Assembly: GCA_030066665.1 (NCBI GenBank)
Contig: JASJBD010000002.1
Span: forward strand, 1-51,012
Source: Gammaproteobacteria bacterium
GTDB taxonomy: Bacteria > Pseudomonadota > Gammaproteobacteria > Steroidobacterales > GCA-2729495
Direction of reading: 5' to 3'
DNA length: 51,012 nucleotides
Of the stretch, positions 25,243 to 33,411 are shown piece by piece. The notes under the pieces are model-generated. The model searched no databases, was not told the origin of the DNA, and saw only the letters and a list, made by a program, of their open reading frames with translations. How positions within the stretch are numbered: position 1 is the stretch's first letter; each line of letters opens with the position of its first letter. The translations under genes and the position numbers were made by a program.

Positions 25243-25704
25243 ATGTCCGAGCGCACCTTCGAGCCCATGACCAAAGCTGAAGTCATCGCCGCGCAGCGCG
25301 AATGGGCCAAGTGCGTCACCGAGCAAGACGTCGATCGGCTGTTGGAGCTCTACGACTTCGGGACGCCGGACGAGCCCCTGCTATTCAAGCCCACTTTGGC
25401 GGACGTCATTCGGCTCGACCGCGCCGGCGCACGGTCGTACTTCGTGGGCGGTGATCCAAACTACCCCAACGACCAGGGCTTTCTCAATCGAGGTTGGAAA
25501 AAGGTGGAATTCCAAAGCGCCGCGGGTCCGATCTTGAAGGCAGGGGGGCTCGGCTACAAGGACATGGGGCATTACACCTTCGTCGACGGCGACGGTAACG
25601 CCACGCGTGCCGACTACACCTTCGCTTACCACAAACTGGATGGCCGCGTTCTTATCTCGTTGCACCACTCCTCACTGACGTGGCTGCCTCCCGCGGAGTC
25701 CTGA
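25243..25704 (+). CDS. SnoaL/NTF2-like domain protein
   Basis: About 153 residues. TKAEVIAAQREWAKCVTEQD, VDRLLELYD and DYTFAYHKLDGRVLISLHHSS follow the alpha-beta barrel pattern of NTF2-like proteins (DUF4440, CaMKII association domain). Such proteins bind small ligands or help oligomerise; no catalytic residues can be assigned. ATG 25243 has GGAG immediately upstream, and GTG 25234 is an alternative. Confidence 0.65.
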   Translation: MSERTFEPMTKAEVIAAQREWAKCVTEQDVDRLLELYDFGTPDEPLLFKPTLADVIRLDRAGARSYFVGGDPNYPNDQGFLNRGWKKVEFQSAAGPILKAGGLGYKDMGHYTFVDGDGNATRADYTFAYHKLDGRVLISLHHSSLTWLPPAES

Positions 25705-25731
25705 GTTTGTTGCGCAACGCCTGGCACCCCG

Positions 25732-25782
25732 GCGGGGCTGAACGGCTTTACCCAGCCCCGCAGTTACGCCGACGGGCGTAAC
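25732..25782. terminator. Two adjacent hairpins between convergent genes
   Basis: GCGGGGCTG (25732-25740) pairs with CAGCCCCGC (25753-25761), a 9-bp stem with a 12-base loop. Directly after it GTTACGCC and GGCGTAAC form a perfect 8-bp stem with tetraloop GACG (25763-25782). They sit between converging stops at 25704 and 25811. There is no T-run, so termination is inferred from position and stem strength. Confidence 0.5.
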
Positions 25783-25810
25783 ATCTCCAGGCGGCGGCCG
25801 TAGCTGTCCT

Positions 25811-26026
25811 CTACTCGGACTTCTCGTCGTCGTCCTCGTTCATCAGCTGTGATCGACGGCGCGATGCCGGCTTGTCGCGATCTTCCTGGCGCCGCTCCTC
25901 GCGGAAGCCTTTGGCCGGGTCCGTCAGCAGGTCCGAGATATAGGGATCCCAGCCCGCCGTGGCCTCTTCGAGTCCCTTGTAGTCGTCATTGGCCGCCTTG
26001 TCCGCGGCCCGCTTGCGATCGTCCAT
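25811..26026 (-). CDS. Small charged hypothetical protein
   Basis: A 71-residue, highly charged, probably partly disordered protein with no membrane segment or cysteine. The middle part GLEEATAGWDPYISDLLTDP is the most family-like stretch; the C-terminus is alternately basic (EERRQEDRDKPASRRR) and acidic (NEDDDEKSE). I do not recognise the family. Codon bias and the bounding hairpins support a real gene. Confidence 0.5.
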   Translation of the reverse strand: MDDRKRAADKAANDDYKGLEEATAGWDPYISDLLTDPAKGFREERRQEDRDKPASRRRSQLMNEDDDEKSE

Positions 26027-26187
26027 GTTCGCCGGTCCAGGCTGAATTCAGACCCGAAAATATACCTCAGCTTCGCCCCGGCGCGTGACCCCGTTCACAT
26101 AAGCGGGGCCTGCCCGGAGTCGGATCGGATCGCCAGGTAGCGACATTCATGGCTGAAATTTCGCCCGGCCCGATGCATCATGCCGCC

Positions 26188-26457
26188 ATGACTGATGGCG
26201 ATTCTCTACGCGAAAGGGTCGAGGCCCTGCTGCCGGGCTGGGAGTCCTGGTATCCGAGCATTTTCGATGCAGCGGTCGACCTGGGCCTGATTCGCGCCCG
26301 GGTCTGCTCGCCGTCGAGCTTGCTGCTGAGCAACCGGCACTCATCGGTTCAGAGCCAGGCTGCGCAGGCGCACCGGGAGAAGTGGGGTGGTGAGGATCTC
26401 GAACCGAAACCCGCGGCCCGGTCTTCCCGGCGCCGCCGACGTCGCAAGAAAAAATAA
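26188..26457 (+). CDS. Small hypothetical protein with polybasic tail
   Basis: An 89-residue protein from ATG 26188 (ATG 26149 is an alternative). The N-terminal half (SLRERVEALLPGWESWYPSI, DAAVDLGLI) looks folded and helical; the C-terminus is a run of arginine and lysine after KPAARSS, suggesting nucleic-acid or membrane contact. It precedes the Rieske gene by 20 bases. Family not recognised. Confidence 0.5.
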   Translation: MTDGDSLRERVEALLPGWESWYPSIFDAAVDLGLIRARVCSPSSLLLSNRHSSVQSQAAQAHREKWGGEDLEPKPAARSSRRRRRRKKK

Positions 26458-26477
26458 CGATCAGAAAGGACCAGCTT

Positions 26478-26873
26478 ATGTCGACAGAGAAGGTTGCGGT
26501 GGCGAAATCCGACGAAGTGGTCGATGGCGAGCTCCATGCCGTTATCGCAGACGGGCGCCGGGCGCTGCTGACGCGCTACCAGGGCCGCGTCGTCGCCTTC
26601 GCGAATAGCTGTCCACATCTGGGTTTGTCGATGGCGCGTGGAAAGCTGATCGGTCAGGTGCTGCGTTGTCCCTGGCATGGTTCGCGCTTCGACATCTGCA
26701 GTGGCGAAAACCTGGATTGGGTCAACGCCTTCATGGGTGTGCCGATGCCTCGATGGACCCACAAAGTGTTTTACATGGGTAAGTCACCAGCGCCGCTGGA
26801 AACTCTCGAAGCCGAGGAGCGCGACGGCGAGGTGTTCATTACCCCGCCGACGACCGGCAAAAAGCGGTCGTGA
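26478..26873 (+). CDS. Rieske [2Fe-2S] ferredoxin-like protein
   Basis: A 131-residue soluble Rieske protein. The cluster ligands are C45 and H47 (CPHLG) and C64 and H67 (CPWHG). There is no signal peptide or membrane anchor, so it is a cytosolic electron carrier or a regulatory Rieske protein. A disulfide pair as in bc1 Rieske proteins is absent. ATG start with AGAAAGGACC upstream. Its stop overlaps the GTG of the haem lipoprotein that follows, so the two are co-translated. Confidence 0.88.
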   Translation: MSTEKVAVAKSDEVVDGELHAVIADGRRALLTRYQGRVVAFANSCPHLGLSMARGKLIGQVLRCPWHGSRFDICSGENLDWVNAFMGVPMPRWTHKVFYMGKSPAPLETLEAEERDGEVFITPPTTGKKRS

Positions 26874-27436
26874 AGCGCCTGGCGTGGCGCGCCAGTCTGC
26901 TGGCCGGCCTGCTGGCAGCGTGCGGCGGGCAGGCCAATGAAACTTCAGCGCCGCCGAACGCTGAACTGCGCCGGGGCGCCGAGATACTGCAACCGTTCAA
27001 GCGCGATTTGCAGGCGGCGCTGCAGGCCGGCCTGGCAGACGGTATCGCCGGGGCTATCGATGTCTGCCGCGTTCAGGCGCCCGCCATAGCCGCAAGTCAT
27101 GCCGCGGAGTCGATACGCGTAGGCAGGACCAGCCATCGGTTGCGGAATCCGGCCAATGCGCCGGCGGACTGGATGAAACCCGTGCTCGCGGACTATTTGG
27201 AAGGCGGTGGTCGTGATCCCAGGCTGGTCCCCCTGGCCGACGGTACAGTCGGCTATGTCGAGCCGATCGTCACGCAGCCGCTTTGTCTGACCTGTCACGG
27301 TGCGTCCCTCGCTCCCGAGGTGGCAAAAGAACTGGCCGAGCTCTATCCGGATGATCAGGCCACCGGATTCCGGGCCGGTGACCTGCGGGGAATCTTCTGG
27401 GCGCGTTTTCCGGCGAATACCCCAACATCCCGCTGA
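26870..27436 (+). CDS. DUF3365 haem-binding lipoprotein
   Basis: A 188-residue protein with a GTG start overlapping the Rieske stop (GTGA). Lipobox LLAAC (Cys18) predicts a lipoprotein. The domain is the Tll0287/DUF3365 type, with a single c-type haem motif CLTCH at 139-143 near the C-terminus after YVEPIVTQP. Members are thought to be redox or gas sensors or electron carriers. The pairing with a cytosolic Rieske protein is unusual because the compartments differ. Confidence 0.85.
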   Translation: MKRLAWRASLLAGLLAACGGQANETSAPPNAELRRGAEILQPFKRDLQAALQAGLADGIAGAIDVCRVQAPAIAASHAAESIRVGRTSHRLRNPANAPADWMKPVLADYLEGGGRDPRLVPLADGTVGYVEPIVTQPLCLTCHGASLAPEVAKELAELYPDDQATGFRAGDLRGIFWARFPANTPTSR

Positions 27437-27448
27437 TAAGATAACAGC

Positions 27449-27958
27449 ATGCCGTGTCGCCTCGTCATGTTCGTTCTGATTGCGGTCGTCAGTGTCACCG
27501 GGGCGCATGCCGGTGACTGCCGGACCGTGCTGCGGTCACTGTTGCTGAGCGCGCAGCCGGACGCGGCAGAAATCGAGGCGGTGCGTGAGCTGTGCGCGAC
27601 CGAGCACGCGGGTGGCGATGCCGACTCAGGTTATCACCTCGCCTTGACCTATCTCGGCATGGGCGCGTGGGATCCCGATCGCGCCGTGCCGATGATCCGC
27701 GAAGCCGCGGTTGCCGGTGTGCCGGAGGCGCAGTACTGGCTCGCGTGGCAACTGGAAGCCGGACCGCTGCTGCCGGACGATCCGGCTGCCGCATTGGGAT
27801 GGTACGAGGCCGCGGCGGAGCGGGAGCACGTTCTGGCGTTGCGCCGGTTGGCCGATGCCTACGCGCTCGGCGAACTCGGGCTAAGCGTTGACGAGCGGCG
27901 TGCAGTGGAGCTGAAGGCGCTCGCCGATCGCTGCGCTCGTGATGCGGCCGGGACCTGA
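27449..27958 (+). CDS. Periplasmic Sel1-repeat protein
   Basis: A 169-residue protein with signal peptide ending at AHA (about residue 21). The repeats DSGYHLALTYLGMGAWDPDRAVPMIREA and PEAQYWLAWQLEAG are given here only in part; the spacing matches Sel1/TPR-like units, of which three or so are present. Such proteins mediate protein contacts. It starts 12 bases after the haem lipoprotein and may belong to the same unit. Confidence 0.75.
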   Translation: MPCRLVMFVLIAVVSVTGAHAGDCRTVLRSLLLSAQPDAAEIEAVRELCATEHAGGDADSGYHLALTYLGMGAWDPDRAVPMIREAAVAGVPEAQYWLAWQLEAGPLLPDDPAAALGWYEAAAEREHVLALRRLADAYALGELGLSVDERRAVELKALADRCARDAAGT

Positions 27959-28069
27959 AGGTGCGGCATGTGATCGTTTGCGGTCATCATGGCTGCGGTG
28001 GCCTGATCGAGGACCTCGGCGTTAGCCTGAGCCACGAGCGCCGGGAACCAGCCCCGATCAAATGAAGCC

Positions 28070-28558
28070 GTGACGGCGTTGGGCATCACACTGTTGCTGC
28101 TCGGCGTCGGCCTGGTGCTCGCCGGGCTGGCGGGGTTGTTGCTGCCAGCGATACCCGGCGCGCCCTTGATGTTCGTGGGCCTCGTCCTCGTGGCCTGGGC
28201 CGAGGACTTCCAGTACGTCGGCGTGACAACGCTGGCTGTGCTGGCCGGGCTGGCCCTGCTGACGTATCTGGTCGATCTGGCCGCCGGCATCCTCGGCGCG
28301 CGGCATTTTGGCGCCTCGGGCCGCGCGATGATCGGCGCCGGTATCGGCGCGCTGCTCGGCCTGTTTTTCGGCCTGCCGGGCATCATTCTTGGTCCTTTCA
28401 TCGGCGCCTGCGTTGGCGAACTGACGGCGGTTGCCGACCTGAAAGCGGCCAGCCGGGCGGGGGTCGGCGCGACAGTGGGGCTGGTACTGGGTGCAGCGCT
28501 GAAGATTGCGATTGCGTTCACGATGCTCGGCATTTTTGTATTCATGCGCCTGGCATGA
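28070..28558 (+). CDS. DUF456 family membrane protein
   Basis: A 162-residue, Gly/Ala/Leu-rich protein with a GTG start and about four to five membrane segments. LLPAIPGAPLMFVGLVLVA and GLFFGLPGIILGPFIGACVGE are the typical DUF456 signatures (glycine-zipper-like). Function of the family is unknown. The preceding 27959-28069 gap has no recognisable gene. Confidence 0.85.
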   Translation: MTALGITLLLLGVGLVLAGLAGLLLPAIPGAPLMFVGLVLVAWAEDFQYVGVTTLAVLAGLALLTYLVDLAAGILGARHFGASGRAMIGAGIGALLGLFFGLPGIILGPFIGACVGELTAVADLKAASRAGVGATVGLVLGAALKIAIAFTMLGIFVFMRLA

Positions 28559-28562
28559 CCCA

Positions 28563-28868
28563 ATGAGCGACGATGCAGTCGAGACTTACGCGGCGGCGCT
28601 GATTCGAAGCATTGCGGCGCAGATGGTGGATCCGCACCGGTATTTCGAACAGCGACTGCTCGGTGAGTTGGCGCAACTGGAGACGACTGCCGATCGCGTC
28701 AAGTTCCTCGAGCAGATGTTGTGCTGGCTCGAATCCGGGCTGCTGGATGAGCGGCAGCGTGCCGGGGTCGATGCACGGCTGGCCGCGCTGGACCTGCCCG
28801 GTACCGCGGGTCTCAGGGAACAGTCAGATCTGTCGGGATTCCTGGAGCGCCGCAACACGGCGCGCTGA
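28563..28868 (+). CDS. Hypothetical protein
   Basis: A 101-residue, helical, acidic protein starting four bases after the DUF456 stop. Segments ETYAAALIRSIAAQMVDPHR and RVKFLEQMLCWLESGLLDER suggest a helical bundle. Single Cys, no membrane segment. Family not recognised; close spacing suggests cotranscription with the DUF456 gene. Confidence 0.6.
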   Translation: MSDDAVETYAAALIRSIAAQMVDPHRYFEQRLLGELAQLETTADRVKFLEQMLCWLESGLLDERQRAGVDARLAALDLPGTAGLREQSDLSGFLERRNTAR

Positions 28869-28922
28869 TCGGCCGCTGCTATCATGGCCGGTCAGGCATG
28901 AACCAACAGCGGGGAAAATGTC

Positions 28923-29318
28923 ATGGCATCGAAAGGAAACCTGCCAGTCATCGCGTTGATGGCGCTGCTTCTGGTCGCATGCGGCTCACCGGAGCCGCAG
29001 AACACCGCCGTCAACGGTGTCGAACTCGCCGCGCTTCTCGCAAAAGACAGCGCGCCCGTGATTCTGGATGTGCGCACGCCGGAGGAGTTCGACGCCGGCC
29101 ATATACCCGGGGCGCTGAATATCCCGCACACGGAGTTAGAGGCGCGGCTGGAAGAACTGGGCCCGGGCAAGGAACGCGAAATAGTCGTGCATTGCAAATC
29201 GGGCAAGCGGGCGGCGATGGCGTCCGAGCTTCTCGTCGCGAACGGCTTCACGACCATTCGCGAACTGGACGGTCACATGGACGCGTGGGAAGCAGCCGGC
29301 TTTCCTCTCGAGCGCTAG
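28923..29318 (+). CDS. Rhodanese-domain lipoprotein
   Basis: A 131-residue protein with lipobox LLLVAC (Cys20), so it is exported and lipid anchored. The rhodanese domain has VILDVRTPEEFDAGHIPGAL and the active loop HCKSGKRAAMAS with Cys91. Six-residue loop size fits sulfurtransferases acting on sulfur. Periplasmic rhodanese proteins may handle sulfane sulfur or thiols. ATG with GGGGA upstream. Confidence 0.88.
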   Translation: MASKGNLPVIALMALLLVACGSPEPQNTAVNGVELAALLAKDSAPVILDVRTPEEFDAGHIPGALNIPHTELEARLEELGPGKEREIVVHCKSGKRAAMASELLVANGFTTIRELDGHMDAWEAAGFPLER

Positions 29319-29336
29319 AACCGGAGTGGTGTGCCG

Positions 29337-29627
29337 ATGAATGATCCAGCCCAGTTGCCATCTGTAGAGATCGAATATTGCACCGGTTGCCGCTGGCTGC
29401 TGCGAGCGGGCTGGCTCGCGCAAGAGCTATTGCAGACTTTCGAAACGGAGTTGGCGGGGGTCACCATCCGCCCGGGTCAGGAAGGTGGCGTTTTCGAGAT
29501 CAGGCTCGGCGGTGAGACTATCTGGTCGCGCAAGGCTGCGGGGCGTTTCCCCGAGGTCAAGGAGCTCAAACAGCTGGTGCGCGACCGGGTTGCCCCGGGT
29601 CGTGATCTCGGGCACATCGACCAGTAG
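29337..29627 (+). CDS. Rdx/SelW-family thioredoxin-like protein (Cys form)
   Basis: A 96-residue protein of the SelW/SelT/SelH fold. The redox motif is CTGC (C15, C18) where eukaryotic relatives may have selenocysteine; VFEIRLGGETIWSRKAAGRFPEVKELKQ is the conserved C-terminal part. A glutathione-linked redox role is assumed for the family. It begins 18 bases after the rhodanese gene. Confidence 0.88.
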   Translation: MNDPAQLPSVEIEYCTGCRWLLRAGWLAQELLQTFETELAGVTIRPGQEGGVFEIRLGGETIWSRKAAGRFPEVKELKQLVRDRVAPGRDLGHIDQ

Positions 29628-29641
29628 CGCCAGCCAACGCG

Positions 29642-30433
29642 GTGCCAGGTTATCGCGAAGCGACGTTGTGTCTTCGTTCAGGACGCCTGGAGTTGGCGCT
29701 GTCCGCATGGGCTCGCGATACCGACAGCCCGGATCTGTGGTTGCTCGTGCACGGGCTTGGCTGCAGCAAGAAGAGTTTCAGCGGTGCGTGGGAACATCCC
29801 GGTCTGCGTGATCAATCCCTGCTCGCGCTCGACTTGCCGGGGTTTGGCCGCTCGCCGCGCCCGGCTGAATACAGTTACGTACTGGAACAACACGCCGGTT
29901 TCCTGGCCTCGTTGATCGATGCCCATGCGTCCCGCCGCGTGCACCTCGTTGCTCACAGTATGGGCGGCACCGCATCGCTATTGCTGCCGGCTCGCTCTCT
30001 CGCCCGGCTCGACAACCTGATTCTGGTCGAGGCGCGCCTGCTGCTCGACAGCTGTGGTGTTGCCACTGAGGCCGCGTCGTACGATTTCGACGGCTTCATC
30101 CGCGACTATCTGCCGAAATTCAGGCGCCGCGTCAGACAGGACCCGCGAGTCAGTTTCGACGCCGATCATGCGGACCCGACGGGCTTCTATCGCAGCGCAC
30201 AGTCGCTCGTGCGCTGGGCCGGCAGCGGTGAGATGGTCGAGCGCTTTCTCGCGGCCCCGTGCCCGACCTGGTTCGTGTATGGCGTGGACAATTCCCATCT
30301 GGGCGAACTCGATCTACTGCCGCGCGAATCGCAAATCGGCATTCGGGATGCCGCCCATTTCCCGATGCATGACAATCCCGGCGAGTTCTACAGCTCGATT
30401 GCTAAACTGGCTCTACCCGCGGCCCATACCTAG
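29642..30433 (+). CDS. Alpha/beta-hydrolase
   Basis: A 263-residue soluble hydrolase with a GTG start. LWLLVHGLGCSKKSF forms the oxyanion region, VAHSMGG the nucleophile elbow (Ser about 107) and the His of DAAHFPMHDNP near the C-terminus completes the triad. It resembles esterases or epoxide hydrolase-like enzymes; the substrate is unknown. It follows the Rdx gene by 14 bases. Confidence 0.85.
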   Translation: MPGYREATLCLRSGRLELALSAWARDTDSPDLWLLVHGLGCSKKSFSGAWEHPGLRDQSLLALDLPGFGRSPRPAEYSYVLEQHAGFLASLIDAHASRRVHLVAHSMGGTASLLLPARSLARLDNLILVEARLLLDSCGVATEAASYDFDGFIRDYLPKFRRRVRQDPRVSFDADHADPTGFYRSAQSLVRWAGSGEMVERFLAAPCPTWFVYGVDNSHLGELDLLPRESQIGIRDAAHFPMHDNPGEFYSSIAKLALPAAHT

Positions 30434-30466
30434 ACTGCAAGAACACCGGGCGATAGAGGAAGACAA

Positions 30467-30844
30467 ATGCGAGTGTCTGTGACGGGTGAAATCCCGGACT
30501 CCCCAGAATTCACGAGTCTCGAGCGTGCGGTGCTGGACTGCGCCGTGGCAGCGGCGGGCTCGGACAGCAGCGCTTTGCAAGAGCAGCTGGAACGCGCGCA
30601 AGTTGCCGCACGGACGCCAAGCGGCGTCGGATTCGTCAGCCGGCTGCGTGTGCCTGATGACTGTCCGGTTGCCGGCGCGGCCGCGGCTTTGCCCGTGGTT
30701 TACGGCGAGCATCCGCAACTGCGCAGCGGCGCGGAGTTTATGCTGCAGCTCAAGGATGGCCGCCTGCATACTATCGAGGCCTTTTGCTTTGCCGGAATGT
30801 GGCCGGCGGACGAGAATTTGTTCCAGCTCGCGGTCCGGCCGTAA
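30467..30844 (+). CDS. Hypothetical protein
   Basis: A 125-residue protein with no signal or membrane segment. The C-terminal strand pattern EFMLQLKDGRLHTIEAFCFA could be a small beta domain. I do not recognise the family. Codon use looks like the neighbours, and the ATG at 30467 follows GAGGAAGACAA. Confidence 0.5.
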   Translation: MRVSVTGEIPDSPEFTSLERAVLDCAVAAAGSDSSALQEQLERAQVAARTPSGVGFVSRLRVPDDCPVAGAAAALPVVYGEHPQLRSGAEFMLQLKDGRLHTIEAFCFAGMWPADENLFQLAVRP

Positions 30845-30937
30845 TCGGCACTTGTGCCCTCCTGCCGCATGCGTTATCAGTACCGCGGGATCGGGCCAGA
30901 CCAAAACAACAGCGCGTAACAACAATTGGGGGCGGCA

Positions 30938-31336
30938 ATGACGGCATACGGCAAAGTGAATCTCGTCGGCATGTTCATGCTGCCGGCGGCGGCAGTGCTG
31001 GCCGCGATGATCGTGTTTCCGATCCGCGGTGACACGCTGCTTGCGGTGGCGGCGATGAATGCCCTGCCGATGCTCATCGCCGGGTTGATCTCGGGGCTGC
31101 TGTTGCGCGGCGCTAACCGTGCCGGGGTCGGTCACCTGATTGCGCTCTGGCCCACGCTGATTCCGGCCGCGACGGGCGTCGTCTGGTATCTGTGGCGAGC
31201 CGTGCTGCCGGAGGCAGTTGCACCCGGCCGCGAGTACCTGGCAATCCCGCAGTACATGCTGCTGGCCGTCCTCGGCCTTGGCTGCGTGGCCTGGATCGGC
31301 TGTCGCGTTGCCAGGGCTCGTCTGGCCGCGGCCTGA
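30938..31336 (+). CDS. Small integral membrane protein, unknown
   Basis: A 132-residue protein with about four membrane segments (VGMFMLPAAAVLAAMIVFPI, PMLIAGLISGLLL, LIPAATGVVWYLWRAVL, YMLLAVLGLGCVAWIGC). ATG 30938 is preceded by GGGGGCGGCA. No domain is recognised. It lies 15 bases upstream of the DUF6687-like gene. Confidence 0.65.
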   Translation: MTAYGKVNLVGMFMLPAAAVLAAMIVFPIRGDTLLAVAAMNALPMLIAGLISGLLLRGANRAGVGHLIALWPTLIPAATGVVWYLWRAVLPEAVAPGREYLAIPQYMLLAVLGLGCVAWIGCRVARARLAAA

Positions 31337-31351
31337 TCGGGGAGTACTAAT

Positions 31352-32407
31352 TTGCCTAATGCCGCAGTTCATCGGGACGGTGTGCCTGCTCCGCTGCCGG
31401 AGCCGCCGCGCTTCGCGCCATACGGTGAAATCGGTCCGCGCCCGAATATCATCGTCGACGGCGCGCCGCTGAAGTCCACTGTGCTGACACTGTCGCACTG
31501 GCCCAACAACAGCACGCCGGCGGAGCTGAAGCGCGATACGTCAACTGAAACAGTCTTCGCCTATCTGGACGCACCGCACCAGCATCGGGCCGCTGGCATC
31601 GTATCGAACAATCATTTCGACGAAGATGGATTATTCAGTATGTATGCGCTCTGTGCGCCGGCGCATGCCCTCGACCATCGTGACCTGCTGATCGATGCGT
31701 CGCGCGCCGGCGATTTCGGCGTATATGAATCCCGGGATGCCGCCAGGCTCTGTTTTGCGATTGAGAGTTGCGCGTCGCCGGATACGTCGCCGCTGGATGC
31801 CGACATCTTCACCGGGTGCGAGCGGCAACAAGTGGCCGCGCTGTACCCGGCGATGCTCGACTACCTGCCGGACCTGCTGGATCGGCTGCGCGAGCGCGCA
31901 ACGCTGTGGGCCGACCAGGACGCCCAGCTGGCAGCGAGCCTGCGGCTGATTCAATCCGGCGTCGTTACCATCGAGGAACACGCGGGAGTCGATCTCGCGG
32001 TCGTCCGGATTCCCGCCGATTTGCCGGCGCAAGTCGCGCGTCGCTATCTGCGTGCGGAAGCCGCACCCGTGCACCCGTTTGCGATCCACCAGTACACGGA
32101 TTGCAACCGGATCGTGCGCGTGCAGGGACGTCGTTATGAGTTGCAATACCGCTATGAGAGCTGGGTGCAGCTGGCCAGCCGGCGCCCCGCGCTGCGTGCG
32201 GACCTGGCGGCACTGGCTGCCCGGCTCAATGAGATAGAGTCCGCGCCGGGTACCTGGATTGGCGAGGATGTGAACGAGGTTGCACCGCGGCTCTTCCTGG
32301 ACGGCGCGCCACAATCCGCACTGGAATTGACGTGCTTCCTCGACCTGGTCACGGAGTATCTAGAGCAGGCTCCGGTTGCTTGGGATCCCTACGACTGGCA
32401 GGGCTAG
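31352..32407 (+). CDS. DUF6687-like protein
   Basis: A 351-residue soluble protein with a TTG start after GGGGAGTACTAAT. Conserved-looking motifs are LSHWPNNSTPAELKRD, VSNNHFDEDGLFSMYAL and AVRIPADLP, which I associate with DUF6687. The motif NNHFDEDG has the look of a DHH phosphoesterase metal-binding motif, though the rest is not clearly DHH. Function unknown. Confidence 0.7.
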   Translation: MPNAAVHRDGVPAPLPEPPRFAPYGEIGPRPNIIVDGAPLKSTVLTLSHWPNNSTPAELKRDTSTETVFAYLDAPHQHRAAGIVSNNHFDEDGLFSMYALCAPAHALDHRDLLIDASRAGDFGVYESRDAARLCFAIESCASPDTSPLDADIFTGCERQQVAALYPAMLDYLPDLLDRLRERATLWADQDAQLAASLRLIQSGVVTIEEHAGVDLAVVRIPADLPAQVARRYLRAEAAPVHPFAIHQYTDCNRIVRVQGRRYELQYRYESWVQLASRRPALRADLAALAARLNEIESAPGTWIGEDVNEVAPRLFLDGAPQSALELTCFLDLVTEYLEQAPVAWDPYDWQG

Positions 32408-32429
32408 CTCGACCACCGTGACCTGATTC

Positions 32430-32771
32430 CTAGCGCGAGTGCTCCTCGGCGCAGTCCAGGCACTCGGCAGATGCTGGCCGCGCGGCCAGTCTCGCGGCAC
32501 CAATATCCTCGCCGCAGGAGATGCAGATTCCGTAACGCCCGTCCTCGAGCCGTTGCAGCGCTGCATCGATTTCAGCGATTTCTTCAACGGCCTCGGCCTC
32601 GAGCGCGGCGACGACAGCGACGTTACCCAGTTGCGCCGCCTGCTCGGCGGAATCGGCTTCCAGCGGATCCCGGGCATGTTCGTGAATGCGGTCTACCCGC
32701 CTGGACATCTCTGCCTTAACTTCCATCAGTTTCTTTCTGACTGCGGCAGCGTCGAAAGGTGTGTCGCTCAT
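32430..32771 (-). CDS. DksA/TraR-family C4 zinc-finger protein
   Basis: A 113-residue protein. An N-terminal helical hairpin is followed by a C4 zinc finger with C83, C86, C104 and C107 (CISC...CLDC). It is shorter than E. coli DksA (151), so it is a DksA-like or TraR-like protein that may bind the RNA polymerase secondary channel. The DksA tip acidic pair (DxxDxA) may be supplied by EIAEIDAAL. It is encoded 16 bases after the FixJ-like gene. Confidence 0.85.
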   Translation of the reverse strand: MSDTPFDAAAVRKKLMEVKAEMSRRVDRIHEHARDPLEADSAEQAAQLGNVAVVAALEAEAVEEIAEIDAALQRLEDGRYGICISCGEDIGAARLAARPASAECLDCAEEHSR

Positions 32772-32787
32772 GGAGTTAACCCCCCAG

Positions 32788-33399
32788 CTAATCCGGCTCC
32801 TCGATCAACAGAGCCATGCGCACCAAGTCTGCAAGAGAGCGGGCGCCCATCTTTTCCATCACACGTGCACGATGAATCTCAACGGTTCGCTGGCTGAGTT
32901 CCAGGTCCATTGCGATGACTTTGTTGGCCAGACCCCGCACGACGCATTCCATCACTTCGCATTCACGCGGCGTCAGCGTGTCGTAGCGCTGCTGCAGTGC
33001 TCGCTTCCGGTTTTCTTCGGAGCGATGACTCTCATCCCAACTCAGCGCCTGGTTGATGCGGTCGAGCAATTCCTGGTCACGATACGGTTTCTGAATGAAA
33101 TCGAAAGCGCCGTTGCGCAACGCTTCTACCGCCATCGGTACATCACCATGCCCGGTGACAAAAATTACGGGCATGCTCGCATGCATGTCGACCAATTGGC
33201 GATGCAGCTCCATACCGCTCATTCCCGGCATGCGGATGTCCAGCAGCACACAGCCGTGCCAGTTCTCGTCGTAAGCGTCGAGAAAAGCCTGAGCGGAGTC
33301 AAACAAGCGGCTCGGAATGCCCATCGAGCGTAGCAACATGCCGAGCGAATCACGCACGGCCTGATCGTCATCGATTACGTAGACAGTTGAATCCGACAT
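32788..33399 (-). CDS. fixJ: FixJ-like response regulator
   Basis: A 203-residue protein. The receiver domain has the acidic pair D10-D12 region (YVIDDDQ), phosphoacceptor Asp54 (LLDIRMPG) and Lys104 (QKPY). A LuxR-type HTH is at LTPRECEVMECVVRGLANKVI and RTVEIHRARVMEKM. The architecture and length match FixJ and TodT-like regulators. It follows the FixL-like kinase by 12 bases and is presumably its partner. Targets are unknown, but FixJ relatives control oxygen-limited respiration genes. Confidence 0.88.
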   Translation of the reverse strand: MSDSTVYVIDDDQAVRDSLGMLLRSMGIPSRLFDSAQAFLDAYDENWHGCVLLDIRMPGMSGMELHRQLVDMHASMPVIFVTGHGDVPMAVEALRNGAFDFIQKPYRDQELLDRINQALSWDESHRSEENRKRALQQRYDTLTPRECEVMECVVRGLANKVIAMDLELSQRTVEIHRARVMEKMGARSLADLVRMALLIEEPD

Positions 33400-33411
33400 C
33401 AGTACAGCTAA

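Noticed and set aside
26087-26120. Possible hairpin CCCCG...CGGGG upstream of the small polybasic gene
   Set aside because: The stem is short with an 11-base loop and no T-run or conserved position, so I cannot support a function.
30413-31498. Minus-strand open frame of 361 codons
   Set aside because: It is antisense to three small plus-strand genes that have good starts and tight spacing; no domain is recognised in it.
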